This document shows, piece by piece, positions 8,325 through 16,183 of a stretch of DNA of 40,895 nt. The stretch's first letter is position 1; every line of letters starts with the position of its first letter. Origin of the DNA: an uncultured Collinsella sp. (lineage in GTDB: Bacteria; Actinomycetota; Coriobacteriia; Coriobacteriales; Coriobacteriaceae); the NCBI GenBank assembly GCA_934654795.1, contig CAKUGT010000013.1, forward strand, positions 1-40,895. Direction: 5' to 3'. The position numbers and the translations under genes were made by a program. A model generated the notes under the pieces. That model searched no databases. It was not told where the DNA came from and saw nothing but the letters and a program-made list of their open reading frames with translations.

Positions 8325-8742
8325 GCCCAAGCAACAGCCCATGCGTCCGCCGACGGCCTTTGAGCGTCTGGCAGACCCCGAGGGGAGGCGTCGCGCCGCC
8401 GACCCAAAGCTCACCGCCAGCGGGTCCGTCCGCGCTAACCGCGCCGCACAGTTTATGCCCTTTGCTGCACTGACGGGATACTACGAACTCGTACGCAAAC
8501 AAGAGATCACTGTCGAGCCCAAGTGCGAGCTCACAGAGGAGAAAGCCCTCGAGCTTTCCAAAAAGCTCGAGGGCCTCAAACGCGGCGATTTGGTTCGAGT
8601 CACCTATTACGATACGTACGGCTATCGTGCCCGCACCGGCATCCTCGACGAGGTGCTCCCCGCCTTCAAGCTGCTCAAGCTCAAAGACATCGCTATCGAC
8701 TTCGACGATATCCAAGACGTTGAGCTGCGCGGTCGAGCCTAG
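8317..8742 (+). CDS. YolD-like protein
   Basis: A 141-aa protein starting with GTG at 8317 and overlapping the polymerase gene by 8 bp. Residues 42-58 (RAAQFMPFAALTGYYEL) match the core motif of the YolD-like family, small Firmicute and actinobacterial proteins encoded beside UvrX/YqjW-type Y-family polymerases and suspected of acting like UmuD. The N-terminal 35 residues are basic and probably disordered. A two-stranded segment, GDLVRVTYYDTYGYRARTG, follows near residue 90. There is no LexA-like cleavage site or protease domain. Translation coupling and the shared SOS promoter support a partner role in translesion synthesis. Confidence 0.85.
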   Translation: MPKPKQQPMRPPTAFERLADPEGRRRAADPKLTASGSVRANRAAQFMPFAALTGYYELVRKQEITVEPKCELTEEKALELSKKLEGLKRGDLVRVTYYDTYGYRARTGILDEVLPAFKLLKLKDIAIDFDDIQDVELRGRA

Positions 8743-8769
8743 CGACGTTTCCTGCGCCAAGCACGCGCC

Positions 8770-9153
8770 CTACAGTGTCATGACGTAGTAGCCCGCGTCC
8801 TTCACGGCCGCTTCGAGGGCACAGCGATCAACCGGCTGCTTAGAGCGCACGCGTGCCGTATGGTCCGCATACGTCACCGTTGCCCACACGCCGTCCAGCG
8901 CATTGAGGGCATTGGCCACGTTCTGAGCGCAGCCGTCACAGCTCATGCCACCGATGAGCAGCTCATCGCTATAGGGATAGTGCGACGCATCGGTATCCGC
9001 CACAACAACCTTTTTGGCCTTCTTGCCGCACGCCCCATCGCTGCAGCAGCTTTTCCCGCGCGTCGAGGCGGCAATGCGGCGCAGTCCAAAAAACATGCCG
9101 ATGGCAATGACGACCAGCACGATGAGATTCGCGGGGTTGAGCAAGTCGCTCAT
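8770..9153 (-). CDS. Membrane-anchored heavy-metal-associated (HMA) domain protein
   Basis: A 127-aa protein with one N-terminal membrane helix (residues 9-25), a basic Cys-rich linker (Cys36, Cys37, Cys42) and a C-terminal ferredoxin-like HMA domain. GGMSCDGC (68-75) holds the metal-binding Cys72-x-x-Cys75, typical of copper chaperones and the N-terminal domains of CopA. The start-stop layout puts the HMA domain in the cytoplasm if the helix is a signal anchor with its short N-terminus outside, but the topology is not certain. GGGGAG precedes the ATG. A CsoR-like palindrome lies at 9184-9200 just upstream, so copper-induced expression is likely. No P-type ATPase gene is adjacent. Confidence 0.85.
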   Translation of the reverse strand: MSDLLNPANLIVLVVIAIGMFFGLRRIAASTRGKSCCSDGACGKKAKKVVVADTDASHYPYSDELLIGGMSCDGCAQNVANALNALDGVWATVTYADHTARVRSKQPVDRCALEAAVKDAGYYVMTL

Positions 9154-9183
9154 GCGCTCCCCTTTCCAAGTAGTCTTATCTAG

Positions 9184-9200
9184 ATACCCCCATGGGGTGT
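9184..9200 (-). promoter_or_regulatory. Candidate CsoR-type copper operator
   Basis: ATACCCCCATGGGGTGT: arms ATACCCC and GGGGTGT around CAT, one mismatch between the arms. This matches the GC-rich ATACCCC...GGGGTAT form of operators bound by CsoR-family copper sensors. It lies 31 bp before the start of the HMA-domain gene, where a repressor would act. Confidence 0.5.
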
Positions 9201-9262
9201 CCCCATCTTACCTCAAAAACATGTCTGTTCGGTCAATTAGTTTCCCTCATCAAACTTTTTTG

Positions 9263-9290
9263 TTGACCATGGCTTACTTTCGTGTATAAG
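9263..9290 (+). promoter_or_regulatory. Promoter of DUF3793-flavodoxin operon
   Basis: TTGACC (9263-9268), a 16-bp spacer and TATAAG (9285-9290), ending 38 bp before the DUF3793 start. The segment AGGCTAAC just downstream (9298-9305) matches half of a DtxR/IdeR iron box, but the other half is absent, so iron control is only a suggestion. Confidence 0.65.
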
Positions 9291-9328
9291 TTTTCCTAGG
9301 CTAACACGAAAGGACGGACAGCGACGCC

Positions 9329-10033
9329 ATGACTCGAACCATAGACATCCCGACGTTTCAGGCGGCAGTCGTGCGCAACTGCTCCCCTACGCTCGCGGGC
9401 ATCAAGCCGGCATCGCTCTTTACCTATCCAGGCACCTACGCCCACGGGAACGGCTCAACTGCAACCGAAACCATCGCAGAACGCCGAACACGTCTGCTCA
9501 ACGTTATCGCCCAGTGCAATCGTGAACTTGACCCACTCGGCATCCACCTGAGCGTTTTGGTGTGGCGGCCCTGCGGAGCGCTCGTTTACGTGTACCGACC
9601 CAAAAGCCTCGCCGCCTACTTCGCGGACCCGCGCGCCCAGACGGCGCTCGCCAAGGAAGGCTACGACACGGGCGACCTCGCGACATGCCTCGTGCATCTG
9701 GCATCGCGCATCACGCTCGCGAGCAATAACGCCGCGGAATGTGCCTGTAGTCAGGCTCGATGCGCGCTGGCCCAGCAAGCCAGCTGCAGCAACGACTGCA
9801 CCTGCGAGTTTCCGCACGAAATAGGCTATTTCCTGGGATACCCCTACGACGACGTGCACGAGTTTATCGCCCAGCGCGGCGAGAACTACAAGGTCTTTGG
9901 GGCCTGGAAGGTCTACACCAACGTCGAACAGGCGCTTGCGACGTTTGATGCCTACCGCGCCTGTACCCAATACCTCACCTTCGTCTATCAGCAGGGCTGC
10001 AGCCTGGCGCACCTTGCCCAGGTAACCCGATAG
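9329..10033 (+). CDS. DUF3793 family protein with Cys-rich insertion
   Basis: A 234-aa soluble protein of the DUF3793 family, found in anaerobic Firmicutes and Coriobacteriia, often beside flavodoxin or iron/heme genes; its reaction is unknown. The family hallmark FPHEIGYFLGYPYDDVHEFI is at 161-180 and is followed by a GAWKVY segment and a C-terminal helix. Just before the hallmark, six cysteines are packed into residues 138-159 (138, 140, 145, 153, 157, 159), a pattern that could bind a metal or Fe-S cluster. The ATG at 9329 follows CGAAAGGA. The flavodoxin gene starts 46 bp downstream on the same strand, with a terminator after it, so these form a two-gene operon. Confidence 0.85.
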   Translation: MTRTIDIPTFQAAVVRNCSPTLAGIKPASLFTYPGTYAHGNGSTATETIAERRTRLLNVIAQCNRELDPLGIHLSVLVWRPCGALVYVYRPKSLAAYFADPRAQTALAKEGYDTGDLATCLVHLASRITLASNNAAECACSQARCALAQQASCSNDCTCEFPHEIGYFLGYPYDDVHEFIAQRGENYKVFGAWKVYTNVEQALATFDAYRACTQYLTFVYQQGCSLAHLAQVTR

Positions 10034-10079
10034 AGCATACAAGCCGCGGTTACGCGCCGCACAACCGAAAGGACAAAAC

Positions 10080-10499
10080 ATGAGCAAGATCGCCGTCGTC
10101 TACTGGAGCGGCACGGGCAACACCGAGGCCATGGCAAATCTCGTCGCCGAGGGCGCCACGTCCGCAGGCGCCGAGGTCGAAGTTATCCCCTGTGCCGACT
10201 TCTCTGCAGATAAGGCAGCCGGCTACGATGCCTTCGCTTTCGGCTGCCCCGCCATGGGCTCCGAGGAGCTCGAGTACGATGAGTTCCAGCCGATGTGGGA
10301 CGAGGTCAAGGAGAACCTCGGCGACAAGAAGGTCGTCCTCTTTGGCTCCTATTCGTGGGCCGAGGGCGAGTGGATGGACAACTGGAAGGCCGACGCCGAC
10401 GAGGCCGGCGTTAACGTCGTGGACTCCGTCATCTGCTACGACGCACCCGACGATGAGGGCGAGGCGGCCTGCCGCGCCCTTGGAGCCGAGCTCGCCTAG
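10080..10499 (+). CDS. Short-chain flavodoxin
   Basis: A 139-aa flavodoxin, a low-potential FMN electron carrier that can replace ferredoxin. The phosphate-binding loop WSGTGNT (9-15) follows the first strand (IAVVY). FGCPAMGSEELEYDEF around residues 55-70 fits the first FMN-stacking loop and FGSYSWAEGEWMDNW (about 88-102) the second. Length is typical of Clostridium-type short flavodoxins. GAAAGGA precedes the ATG. It is the second gene of the operon with the DUF3793 protein and ends at a strong terminator (10556-10592). The partner oxidoreductase is not in the window. Confidence 0.95.
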   Translation: MSKIAVVYWSGTGNTEAMANLVAEGATSAGAEVEVIPCADFSADKAAGYDAFAFGCPAMGSEELEYDEFQPMWDEVKENLGDKKVVLFGSYSWAEGEWMDNWKADADEAGVNVVDSVICYDAPDDEGEAACRALGAELA

Positions 10500-10555
10500 C
10501 GGCAATGAGCTCCGCCCGTAACGCGCTCTGCACCAAAACACATTCGCATCCCAAC

Positions 10556-10592
10556 AAAAACGGGAGCCGGATCACATCCAGCTCCCGTTTTC
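10556..10592. terminator. Terminator after flavodoxin / ABC ATPase
   Basis: Arms AAAACGGGAGC and GCTCCCGTTTT with an inner GGAT/ATCC stem. It lies between the flavodoxin stop (10499) and the convergent ABC ATPase stop (10617), so it can serve both. Confidence 0.85.
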
Positions 10593-10616
10593 TGTTATGT
10601 CAGTCATATAAAGCGG

Positions 10617-11369
10617 CTAAGAGATATTGCCCAAAAACGCCTTGGTGCGCTCGCTCTTGGGGTGGTCGAAGACCTCGCTCGGCGTGCCCTCTTCCACAAT
10701 GACGCCGCCGTCCATAAAGACGACGCGATCGGCAACGTCGCGAGCAAAGCCCATCTCGTGCGTTACGACGATCATGGTCATGCCGTCGCGGGCCAGGTCG
10801 CGCATGACGCCCAGGACGTCGCGCACGAGCTCGGGGTCGAGCGCCGACGTGGCCTCGTCAAAGAGCATGACGTGCGGATTCATCGACAGGGCGCGGGCGA
10901 TGGCAACGCGCTGCTGCTGGCCGCCCGAGAGCTGGCTCGGCATAAAGTCGATGCGCTCGGCCAGGCCGACCTTGGTGAGCTCCTCGACGGCGATCCTCTC
11001 GGCCTCCTCCTTGCTGCGCTTAAGCACCTTTTGCTGCGCAAGCATGACGTTCTTTTTGACCGACAGGTGCGGGAACAGATTGAACTGCTGGAACACCATG
11101 CCCAGATGCGTACGCACCTTGTTAAGGTCGACGCCCTTAGCGCATACATCCACGCCCTCAACGACAATCGATCCACTCGTAGGGTGCTCCAGGCGGTTGA
11201 TGCAGCGAAGCATCGTCGACTTGCCCGAGCCCGAGGGGCCCAGAACTACGACAACCTCGCCCTTGTGCACGTCCAGATCGATATCGCGCAGGACCACGTT
11301 ATCGCCAAAGGCCTTCTGGAGGTTCTTGATGCTGACGACGACTTCGTTCGAGTTATTGGTTTCGCTCAT
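10617..11369 (-). CDS. Polar amino acid ABC transporter, ATP-binding protein
   Basis: A 250-aa cytoplasmic ATPase of the GlnQ/HisP (polar amino acid) subfamily that powers the importer encoded next to it. Walker A is GPSGSGKST (45-53), the Q-loop is FQQFNLFPH, the ABC signature is [15 protein letters not shown], Walker B is [14 protein letters not shown], and the switch His lies in VVTHEMGFA. All catalytic residues are present. The gene is last in the minus-strand order substrate-binding protein, permease, ATPase, starting 12 bp after the permease stop, and ends before a bidirectional terminator. The amino acid cannot be read from this subunit. Confidence 0.95.
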   Translation of the reverse strand: MSETNNSNEVVVSIKNLQKAFGDNVVLRDIDLDVHKGEVVVVLGPSGSGKSTMLRCINRLEHPTSGSIVVEGVDVCAKGVDLNKVRTHLGMVFQQFNLFPHLSVKKNVMLAQQKVLKRSKEEAERIAVEELTKVGLAERIDFMPSQLSGGQQQRVAIARALSMNPHVMLFDEATSALDPELVRDVLGVMRDLARDGMTMIVVTHEMGFARDVADRVVFMDGGVIVEEGTPSEVFDHPKSERTKAFLGNIS

Positions 11370-11381
11370 GATAGGACCTCC

Positions 11382-12743
11382 TTACAGACCGGCGATGTGA
11401 TCGGCGGGCGTCGCGACAACCTGTCCGGCGCTCTTGGCGGGACGTTTCTTCTTGGACTCGGCCGTGCCCAGAAGCCTCGCCTCAAGACCGCTCACCAGGC
11501 GGGCAAGCGGCAGGGTGATGACCAGGTAGAACAGGGCGGCAACCACATACGGCGTAATGGAGCCCGTGGTGGCCACGATGGTACGGGCGTTCATGACGAT
11601 CTCGACCACGCCCACGGCCGCGAGCAGCGAGGTGTCCTTGTAGAGCAGGATGAACTCACTGGTCAGCGTAGGCAGGACATTGCGGAACGTCTGCGGGATC
11701 ATAACGTAGAGCAGCGTCTGGAACGCGTTCATGCCCAGCGAGCGCGCGGCCTCGTTCTGGCCCTTGGGAATCGACTGAATACCGGCACGGAAGATCTCGC
11801 ACAGGTAGGCAGACGAGTTCATGGCCATGACGATGACACCGAGCACGTAGTCGTCAACCTTGACGCCAGCCAGCGGCAGACCGAAGAACGCAATGTAGAT
11901 CTGCAGGAACGCCGGCGTACCGCGGATGATGTTCACGTAGATGCCGGCAAGGCAGCGAAGGATGCGCGACTTGGAGATGCGCATGAGCGACAGGGCGAAA
12001 CCGAAGGGAATTGCCAGCGGAAACGCCACGAGCACGATCGAGAGCGACATGAGGAAGCCCTTGAAGACGATCGGCAGGCTCTGAACCAAAATGACCGGGT
12101 TCAGGAACAGGCGAAGGAACATGTTGGAATTCCATGCCTCGACCCACGGCTGCTCCTTAAGGTCGGCCAGGAAGTTATCGAATGCCGTCACGCCCTTAAT
12201 CTCGACGGAAGGAATCTTAGAAATCTTCTTGGTCGAACCGTCGGCGAGCGTATAGGTGCCGCTGAAGGCCTCATCGCCGCCCTCGACGGGAAACGTCACG
12301 CCGTAAACCTCGACACGGAAAAAGCCGCCGGCAGGCGCCGTCTCGCCAAAGTCGATCTTGAGCGTCTGGCCGTCAGCCTTGCACGTGGGCTTCATGGGCG
12401 TACGATCCATGAGGTCCTCGCCCGAGAGCATCGTCAATCGCGTGTCATCGGTACCAAACGTCGTGCCGTCGACAAACGTCAGCGAAAGACCGCTCAGCTC
12501 CTCATCGGCATCGGCCTGAACTTCCCAGGTGATGCGCGTCTCGGTGCCGCCGACTACGTCGCTACCCGAACCAGTATTGGGTCGGGCGGTGATCTTTGCG
12601 GTCTCAAGTGCCTGAGCAGTCGAGGGCACGCAGGCCCCCGCGCATACCAGGGCGAGCACCACGGCCAGGGCGCAGGCCAGCTTTTGAAGCATCAAGGGCA
12701 GTGGATGGCTCTTGCCCATGGCTCCTTGGTTCAATCGAGACAA
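11382..12743 (-). CDS. Amino acid ABC permease with N-terminal extracytoplasmic domain
   Basis: A 453-aa fusion. Residues 1-45 form a signal peptide (hydrophobic run ending near STAQA). Residues 47 to about 205 form a beta-rich extracytoplasmic domain with many Thr, Asp and Gly. From about 215 to 425 a normal HisM/GlnP-type permease follows, with several membrane spans and the ATPase-contacting EAA loop (EAARSLGMNAF). Polar amino acid permeases usually have about 220-240 residues and no ectodomain. Lysine/Arg/Ser-rich residues end the C-terminus. The start is a TTG at 12743 with AGGAG 5 bp upstream; the ATG at 12719 is less well placed (AAGGAG only 2 bp away). The ectodomain may dock or tether the lipoprotein receptor encoded upstream; that is inference. 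Confidence 0.9.
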   Translation of the reverse strand: MSRLNQGAMGKSHPLPLMLQKLACALAVVLALVCAGACVPSTAQALETAKITARPNTGSGSDVVGGTETRITWEVQADADEELSGLSLTFVDGTTFGTDDTRLTMLSGEDLMDRTPMKPTCKADGQTLKIDFGETAPAGGFFRVEVYGVTFPVEGGDEAFSGTYTLADGSTKKISKIPSVEIKGVTAFDNFLADLKEQPWVEAWNSNMFLRLFLNPVILVQSLPIVFKGFLMSLSIVLVAFPLAIPFGFALSLMRISKSRILRCLAGIYVNIIRGTPAFLQIYIAFFGLPLAGVKVDDYVLGVIVMAMNSSAYLCEIFRAGIQSIPKGQNEAARSLGMNAFQTLLYVMIPQTFRNVLPTLTSEFILLYKDTSLLAAVGVVEIVMNARTIVATTGSITPYVVAALFYLVITLPLARLVSGLEARLLGTAESKKKRPAKSAGQVVATPADHIAGL

Positions 12744-12809
12744 GGTGGCTCCTAACGTTTAAGTTGCCGACATAACGGGGCGGGATGACGCCCATTCAAG
12801 AAACGCAAA

Positions 12810-12837
12810 GGCCCTCTCCGCCAAAACGGAAAGGGCC
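12810..12837 (-). terminator. Intercistronic hairpin after substrate-binding protein
   Basis: Arms GGCCCTCTCCG and CGGAAAGGGCC with one mismatch, between the receptor stop (12860) and the permease start (12743). Such partial terminators keep the receptor in excess over the membrane subunits. Confidence 0.7.
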
Positions 12838-12859
12838 CGCGTGCAATCAAGTAGCTATT

Positions 12860-13720
12860 TTACTTGATGTTGTACTTAGACATAAGGGCGTCAACGGTAC
12901 CGTCATCGGTCAGGTCCTTGATGGCCTGGTTGATGTCGTCCTTGAGCTTGGTGTTGCCCTGGTTGATGGCGATGGCATACTCCTCGCCCGTGCTGATCTG
13001 CTTGATGGTCTGGCAGGTGTTGAACTGCTCGGCGGTCAGCTGGCTGGCAACGGAGCGGTTGGTCACCACAGCGTCACCCTTGTCGGACTGCAGGGCGCTG
13101 AAGCACTCGGTGGCGTCCTTGTAGGGGACGATCTTGGCCTTGGGGAAGTTCTCCTGGGCAAAGGCCTCGGCGGTCGAGCCGGACTGGACGATGATCGTAG
13201 CGTCGGCGTTGTTGAGCTTCTCGCTGTAGTTATCGGCCGTAATGTCGGTGTTGTCGACCTTGGTCACGATAGCCTGATCGTCCATGTAGTAGGAGTCGGA
13301 GAAAGCGACTTCCTTCTCACGCTCGGGCGTATCGGTGATAGCAGCGATGGAGACGTCGTACTTGGCGCCCGAAGCAACACCCGGAACCAGCGTGTCGAAG
13401 TCGTTGTTGACGTACTCGACGTCCAGGCCCAGCTTGTCAGCGATAGCCTTGATGAGCTCAAGGTCAAAGCCCTGGTAGTCGCCGTTGTCGTCCTTGTACT
13501 CAAACGGCGCATACTCGGCAGAGGTGCCGACGGTCAGCGTACCGTCCTTGACGAGTGCGTACTCCTTGGAGCCGTCGACCTTCTCGACCTTCACGTCGTC
13601 AGAGCTGCTGGAACCGGCATCGGAACCAGAGGTGGCGTTGGACGAGCCACAACCCGTCAATGCGAGGGCGAGTGCCATGGCACCCGTGGCGGCAAATGCG
13701 CCAAGCTTCTTGAGCTTCAT
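12860..13720 (-). CDS. Amino acid ABC transporter substrate-binding lipoprotein
   Basis: A 286-aa receptor of the family 3 solute-binding proteins for polar amino acids. The signal peptide ends in the lipobox LALTGC, so Cys24 would be lipidated and anchor the protein outside the membrane. A Ser/Gly/Asp linker follows (about 25-45), then two lobes; YAPFEYKDDNGDYQGFDLELIKAIA is close to the family signature and lies near residues 70-95. The start at 13720 is favoured by GGAAGGAG 7 bp upstream; the frame is open to 13849 without a signal peptide-like start. It is the first gene of the importer operon, with a promoter at 13778-13806 and an intercistronic hairpin after it. Confidence 0.95.
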   Translation of the reverse strand: MKLKKLGAFAATGAMALALALTGCGSSNATSGSDAGSSSSDDVKVEKVDGSKEYALVKDGTLTVGTSAEYAPFEYKDDNGDYQGFDLELIKAIADKLGLDVEYVNNDFDTLVPGVASGAKYDVSIAAITDTPEREKEVAFSDSYYMDDQAIVTKVDNTDITADNYSEKLNNADATIIVQSGSTAEAFAQENFPKAKIVPYKDATECFSALQSDKGDAVVTNRSVASQLTAEQFNTCQTIKQISTGEEYAIAINQGNTKLKDDINQAIKDLTDDGTVDALMSKYNIK

Positions 13721-13777
13721 GATCAGTCTCCTTCCAATGACCCCACGTGATTCAGAGGTCTGCAAAAACTGAGGGCT

Positions 13778-13806
13778 ATTATGCACCCGCTTGTAAGAAT
13801 CTGCAA
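13778..13806 (-). promoter_or_regulatory. Promoter of amino acid ABC operon
   Basis: On the minus strand TTGCAG (13806-13801), a 17-bp spacer and CATAAT (13783-13778), about 58 bp before the substrate-binding protein start. No T-box or other riboswitch is evident. Confidence 0.6.
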
Positions 13807-13867
13807 TTAGAAAACTGATTGAAACAAAACCATAACGGGAATGAAGCATTCAGCTTTGTGACAGTTA

Positions 13868-14734
13868 TTACTGCTGCAATGACCTTAATAGTTTGATTTC
13901 AGCTGCATAACCTGCAAGTTCGTTCGGTGTCTCCAAAATGAACGGCAATGCGCGCAAACGGCCATTCGATACAATATTCTGCATAACCTGCATACCGCCG
14001 CCAAACTCCTCGCTGCCAAGGTATCCCTTGCCGATGCACTCGTGACGATCTTTATGGGCGCCACAAGGGTTCTTCGAATCGTTGATGTGTACGGCATGCA
14101 GGCGATCGATGCCCACCACGCGGTCGAACTCGTCGAGTACGCCGTCCAGATCATGGATGATGTCGTAGCCGGCATCGCTCACATGGCAGGTGTCCAAACA
14201 AACGCCCAGCTTATCGGACAGCTCTGGGCACTTGGCGGCAACGCCCTCGATAATGCACGCCAGCTCTTCAAAGCTACGGCCCACCTCGGTGCCCTTGCCC
14301 GCCATGGTCTCGAGTAATACCGTCGTCTGCTGCCCCTCAAACATCACCTGGCACAGCGTGTCGACAATCATCTGAATGCCGGCGTCTGCCCCCTGTCCCA
14401 CATGCGCACCGGGATGGAAGTTGTAGTAATTGCCGGGCAGCGCTTCCAGACGCTGCAAATCTTCCGCCATAGCCTCCAAGGCAAACTCCCGCGCCCGCTC
14501 CTTAGTGGAGCAGGGGTTATAGGTATACGGGGCATGCGCTACCAGCGGTCCAAAGTCGTTTTGCGCCATAAGCTCGCGCAGAGCCGCCACGTCATCCATG
14601 TCAAGGTCTTTTGCCTTGCCACCGCGCGGGTTGCGCGTAAAGAACGCAAAGGTATTGGCACCAATGGACAACGCCGTCTCCCCCATTGCCCGATAGCCCT
14701 TCGTCGTCGAAAGATGACACCCGATCGTTAGCAT
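13868..14734 (-). CDS. nfo: Endonuclease IV (AP endonuclease)
   Basis: A 288-aa zinc-dependent apurinic/apyrimidinic endonuclease of the xylose-isomerase-like TIM-barrel fold; it nicks DNA 5' of abasic sites in base excision repair. Metal-binding motifs are all present: [10 protein letters not shown] near residue 110, [11 protein letters not shown] with the Glu ligand near residue 145, [13 protein letters not shown] near residue 185, and [20 protein letters not shown] near residue 225. The ATG at 14734 is chosen because GGGGGAG lies 6 bp upstream; a TTG two codons earlier is also possible. It has no operon partner; its 5' region carries a 23-bp inverted repeat (14755-14817). Confidence 0.95.
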   Translation of the reverse strand: MLTIGCHLSTTKGYRAMGETALSIGANTFAFFTRNPRGGKAKDLDMDDVAALRELMAQNDFGPLVAHAPYTYNPCSTKERAREFALEAMAEDLQRLEALPGNYYNFHPGAHVGQGADAGIQMIVDTLCQVMFEGQQTTVLLETMAGKGTEVGRSFEELACIIEGVAAKCPELSDKLGVCLDTCHVSDAGYDIIHDLDGVLDEFDRVVGIDRLHAVHINDSKNPCGAHKDRHECIGKGYLGSEEFGGGMQVMQNIVSNGRLRALPFILETPNELAGYAAEIKLLRSLQQ

Positions 14735-14754
14735 CTCCAACTCCCCCTCATCAG

Positions 14755-14817
14755 TTGCGGTGAAATAGTTCCTGTTTAAGCCCTATTCTGCCGCAAACAG
14801 GAGCTATTCCACCGCAA
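14755..14817. repeat. 23-bp inverted repeat upstream of nfo
   Basis: Arms 14755-14777 (TTGCGGTGAAATAGTTCCTG onward) and 14795-14817 pair in 21 of 23 positions around a 17-nt loop. There is no following T-run in either direction, so it is unlike a plain terminator. It would form the 5' leader of nfo or lie between nfo and the upstream aldo/keto reductase gene, which ends at 14833. Confidence 0.65.
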
Positions 14818-14832
14818 GTTATAAAAGGGGCA

Positions 14833-16020
14833 TCAGGAGCGCGTTTTGCCGAAGGCTTTGAGCGCAGCCGTCACGGGGCCAGGCTGAAAACGTCGGCGCA
14901 CGTCGTCGAGGCGCGTGGGGATATCGATATGTTGCGGACAGTGACGCGCGCATTTTCCGCACTTGATGCAATTGCTCACCAGCTTGGGCTCGTTCGTCCG
15001 CACCGCGCTCGCCGTAAAGTACTGCGAGATGCCCGTAAACCAGCTATGCGCATAGCTCGCGTTGTAGGCGGCAAAGCAGCCGGGAATGTTGATGCCCTTG
15101 GGGCACGGCATGCAATAGCCGCACCCCGTACAGGGCACGCGATTCGATTTCTCAAACTCTCCCAGCACGCGTGCGATGGTATCGAGCTGCTCTGTCGTCA
15201 TCGAATCCGGCAGCGCGTGATCCGCCAATGCCGCGTTCTCGTCCACCTGCGCGGTATCGGTCATGCCCGAAAGCAGCATCGTTACTTGAGGATGGTTCCA
15301 CACCCACGAAAGGCCCCAAGCAGCCGGTGTCTTCAGGTGCGGATCGCTCGCGCTATCGAGCACGGCGCGCGCCCGCGGCGACAACTTGCCTGCCAGACGT
15401 CCGCCCAAAAGCGGCTCCATCACAAATACCGCAAGCCCGCGCTCGGCGGCTGCCATGAGCCCCGCCGTTCCTGCCTGATAGCGCTCTCCGGCGTAGTTGT
15501 ACTGAATCTGGCAAAAGTCCCACTCATAAGCATTGAGCATCGTGAGGAAATCCGCCGCACTGCCGTGGTACGAAAAACCGATCTGGCGAATACGCCCCGT
15601 AGCCTTTTGGCGCGCAATCCAGTCCTCGATGCCCAACGCCACCACACGCTCCCATTGCACGGGCGAGGTGATGTTGTGCATAAGGTAATAGTCGATATGG
15701 TCGGTCCGCAGGCGGCGCAGCTGCTCGTCAAAAAAGCGGTCGAAATCCTCCGCAGATTTGCACGAAGCATGCGGCAGCTTGGTCGCGAGTAAAACCCGGT
15801 CGCGCAGACCCAGGCGCTCAAGCGAAGCGCCCACACAGGCTTCGTTGCCGGGATAGAGATAGGCCGTGTCCAGGTAGTTAATCCCCTGCTCCACCGCACG
15901 TGCAATGATGGCATCGGCCGTCTTAGCATCGGGATGTCCCGGCGCACCGGGAAACCTCATGCATCCCAGCCCCAACGCCGAGATGTGGCTGCCGCTTTTG
16001 GGGTCAACGCGATATTGCAC
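14833..16020 (-). CDS. Aldo/keto reductase with C-terminal 4Fe-4S motifs
   Basis: A 395-aa protein with an aldo/keto reductase barrel (about residues 1-280) and a ferredoxin-like tail. The barrel has LGLGCMRFPG near the N-terminus, DTAYLYPGNE with the catalytic Tyr, and LLATKLPH with the catalytic Lys. The tail has CTGCGYCMPCPKGINIP and CIKCGKCARHCPQHIDIP, two clusters of Cys typical of the Fe-S aldo/keto reductases of anaerobes. The start is a GTG at 16020: GGGAGG lies just upstream and homologs begin MQYR, as here; the frame is open to 16137 but that region lacks family similarity. The substrate is unknown. It is divergent from the cyclase-family gene at 16184. Confidence 0.92.
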   Translation of the reverse strand: MQYRVDPKSGSHISALGLGCMRFPGAPGHPDAKTADAIIARAVEQGINYLDTAYLYPGNEACVGASLERLGLRDRVLLATKLPHASCKSAEDFDRFFDEQLRRLRTDHIDYYLMHNITSPVQWERVVALGIEDWIARQKATGRIRQIGFSYHGSAADFLTMLNAYEWDFCQIQYNYAGERYQAGTAGLMAAAERGLAVFVMEPLLGGRLAGKLSPRARAVLDSASDPHLKTPAAWGLSWVWNHPQVTMLLSGMTDTAQVDENAALADHALPDSMTTEQLDTIARVLGEFEKSNRVPCTGCGYCMPCPKGINIPGCFAAYNASYAHSWFTGISQYFTASAVRTNEPKLVSNCIKCGKCARHCPQHIDIPTRLDDVRRRFQPGPVTAALKAFGKTRS

Positions 16021-16183
16021 GGCCCCTCCCTTCGCCATCGGTGCCCCGGCCACGCGAAACACAACGGTCACGCCGCCGAAACAATTTGGAATCGCAATTG
16101 AGAACGTATCGTAACGCAGCAGAAATCGAGCCGTCACGGCGCCGCTTTAACATCAGCAAAAAGTCCGATGAAAGGAGCCAACC

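Noticed and set aside
9298..9305. DtxR/IdeR iron box at the DUF3793 promoter
   Set aside because: Only one half (AGGCTAAC) matches; the other half is missing, so it is not listed as a site.
10662..12755. 697-codon plus-strand frame across the ABC ATPase and permease
   Set aside because: Antisense to two well-recognised genes, no family resemblance, composition typical of a shadow frame.
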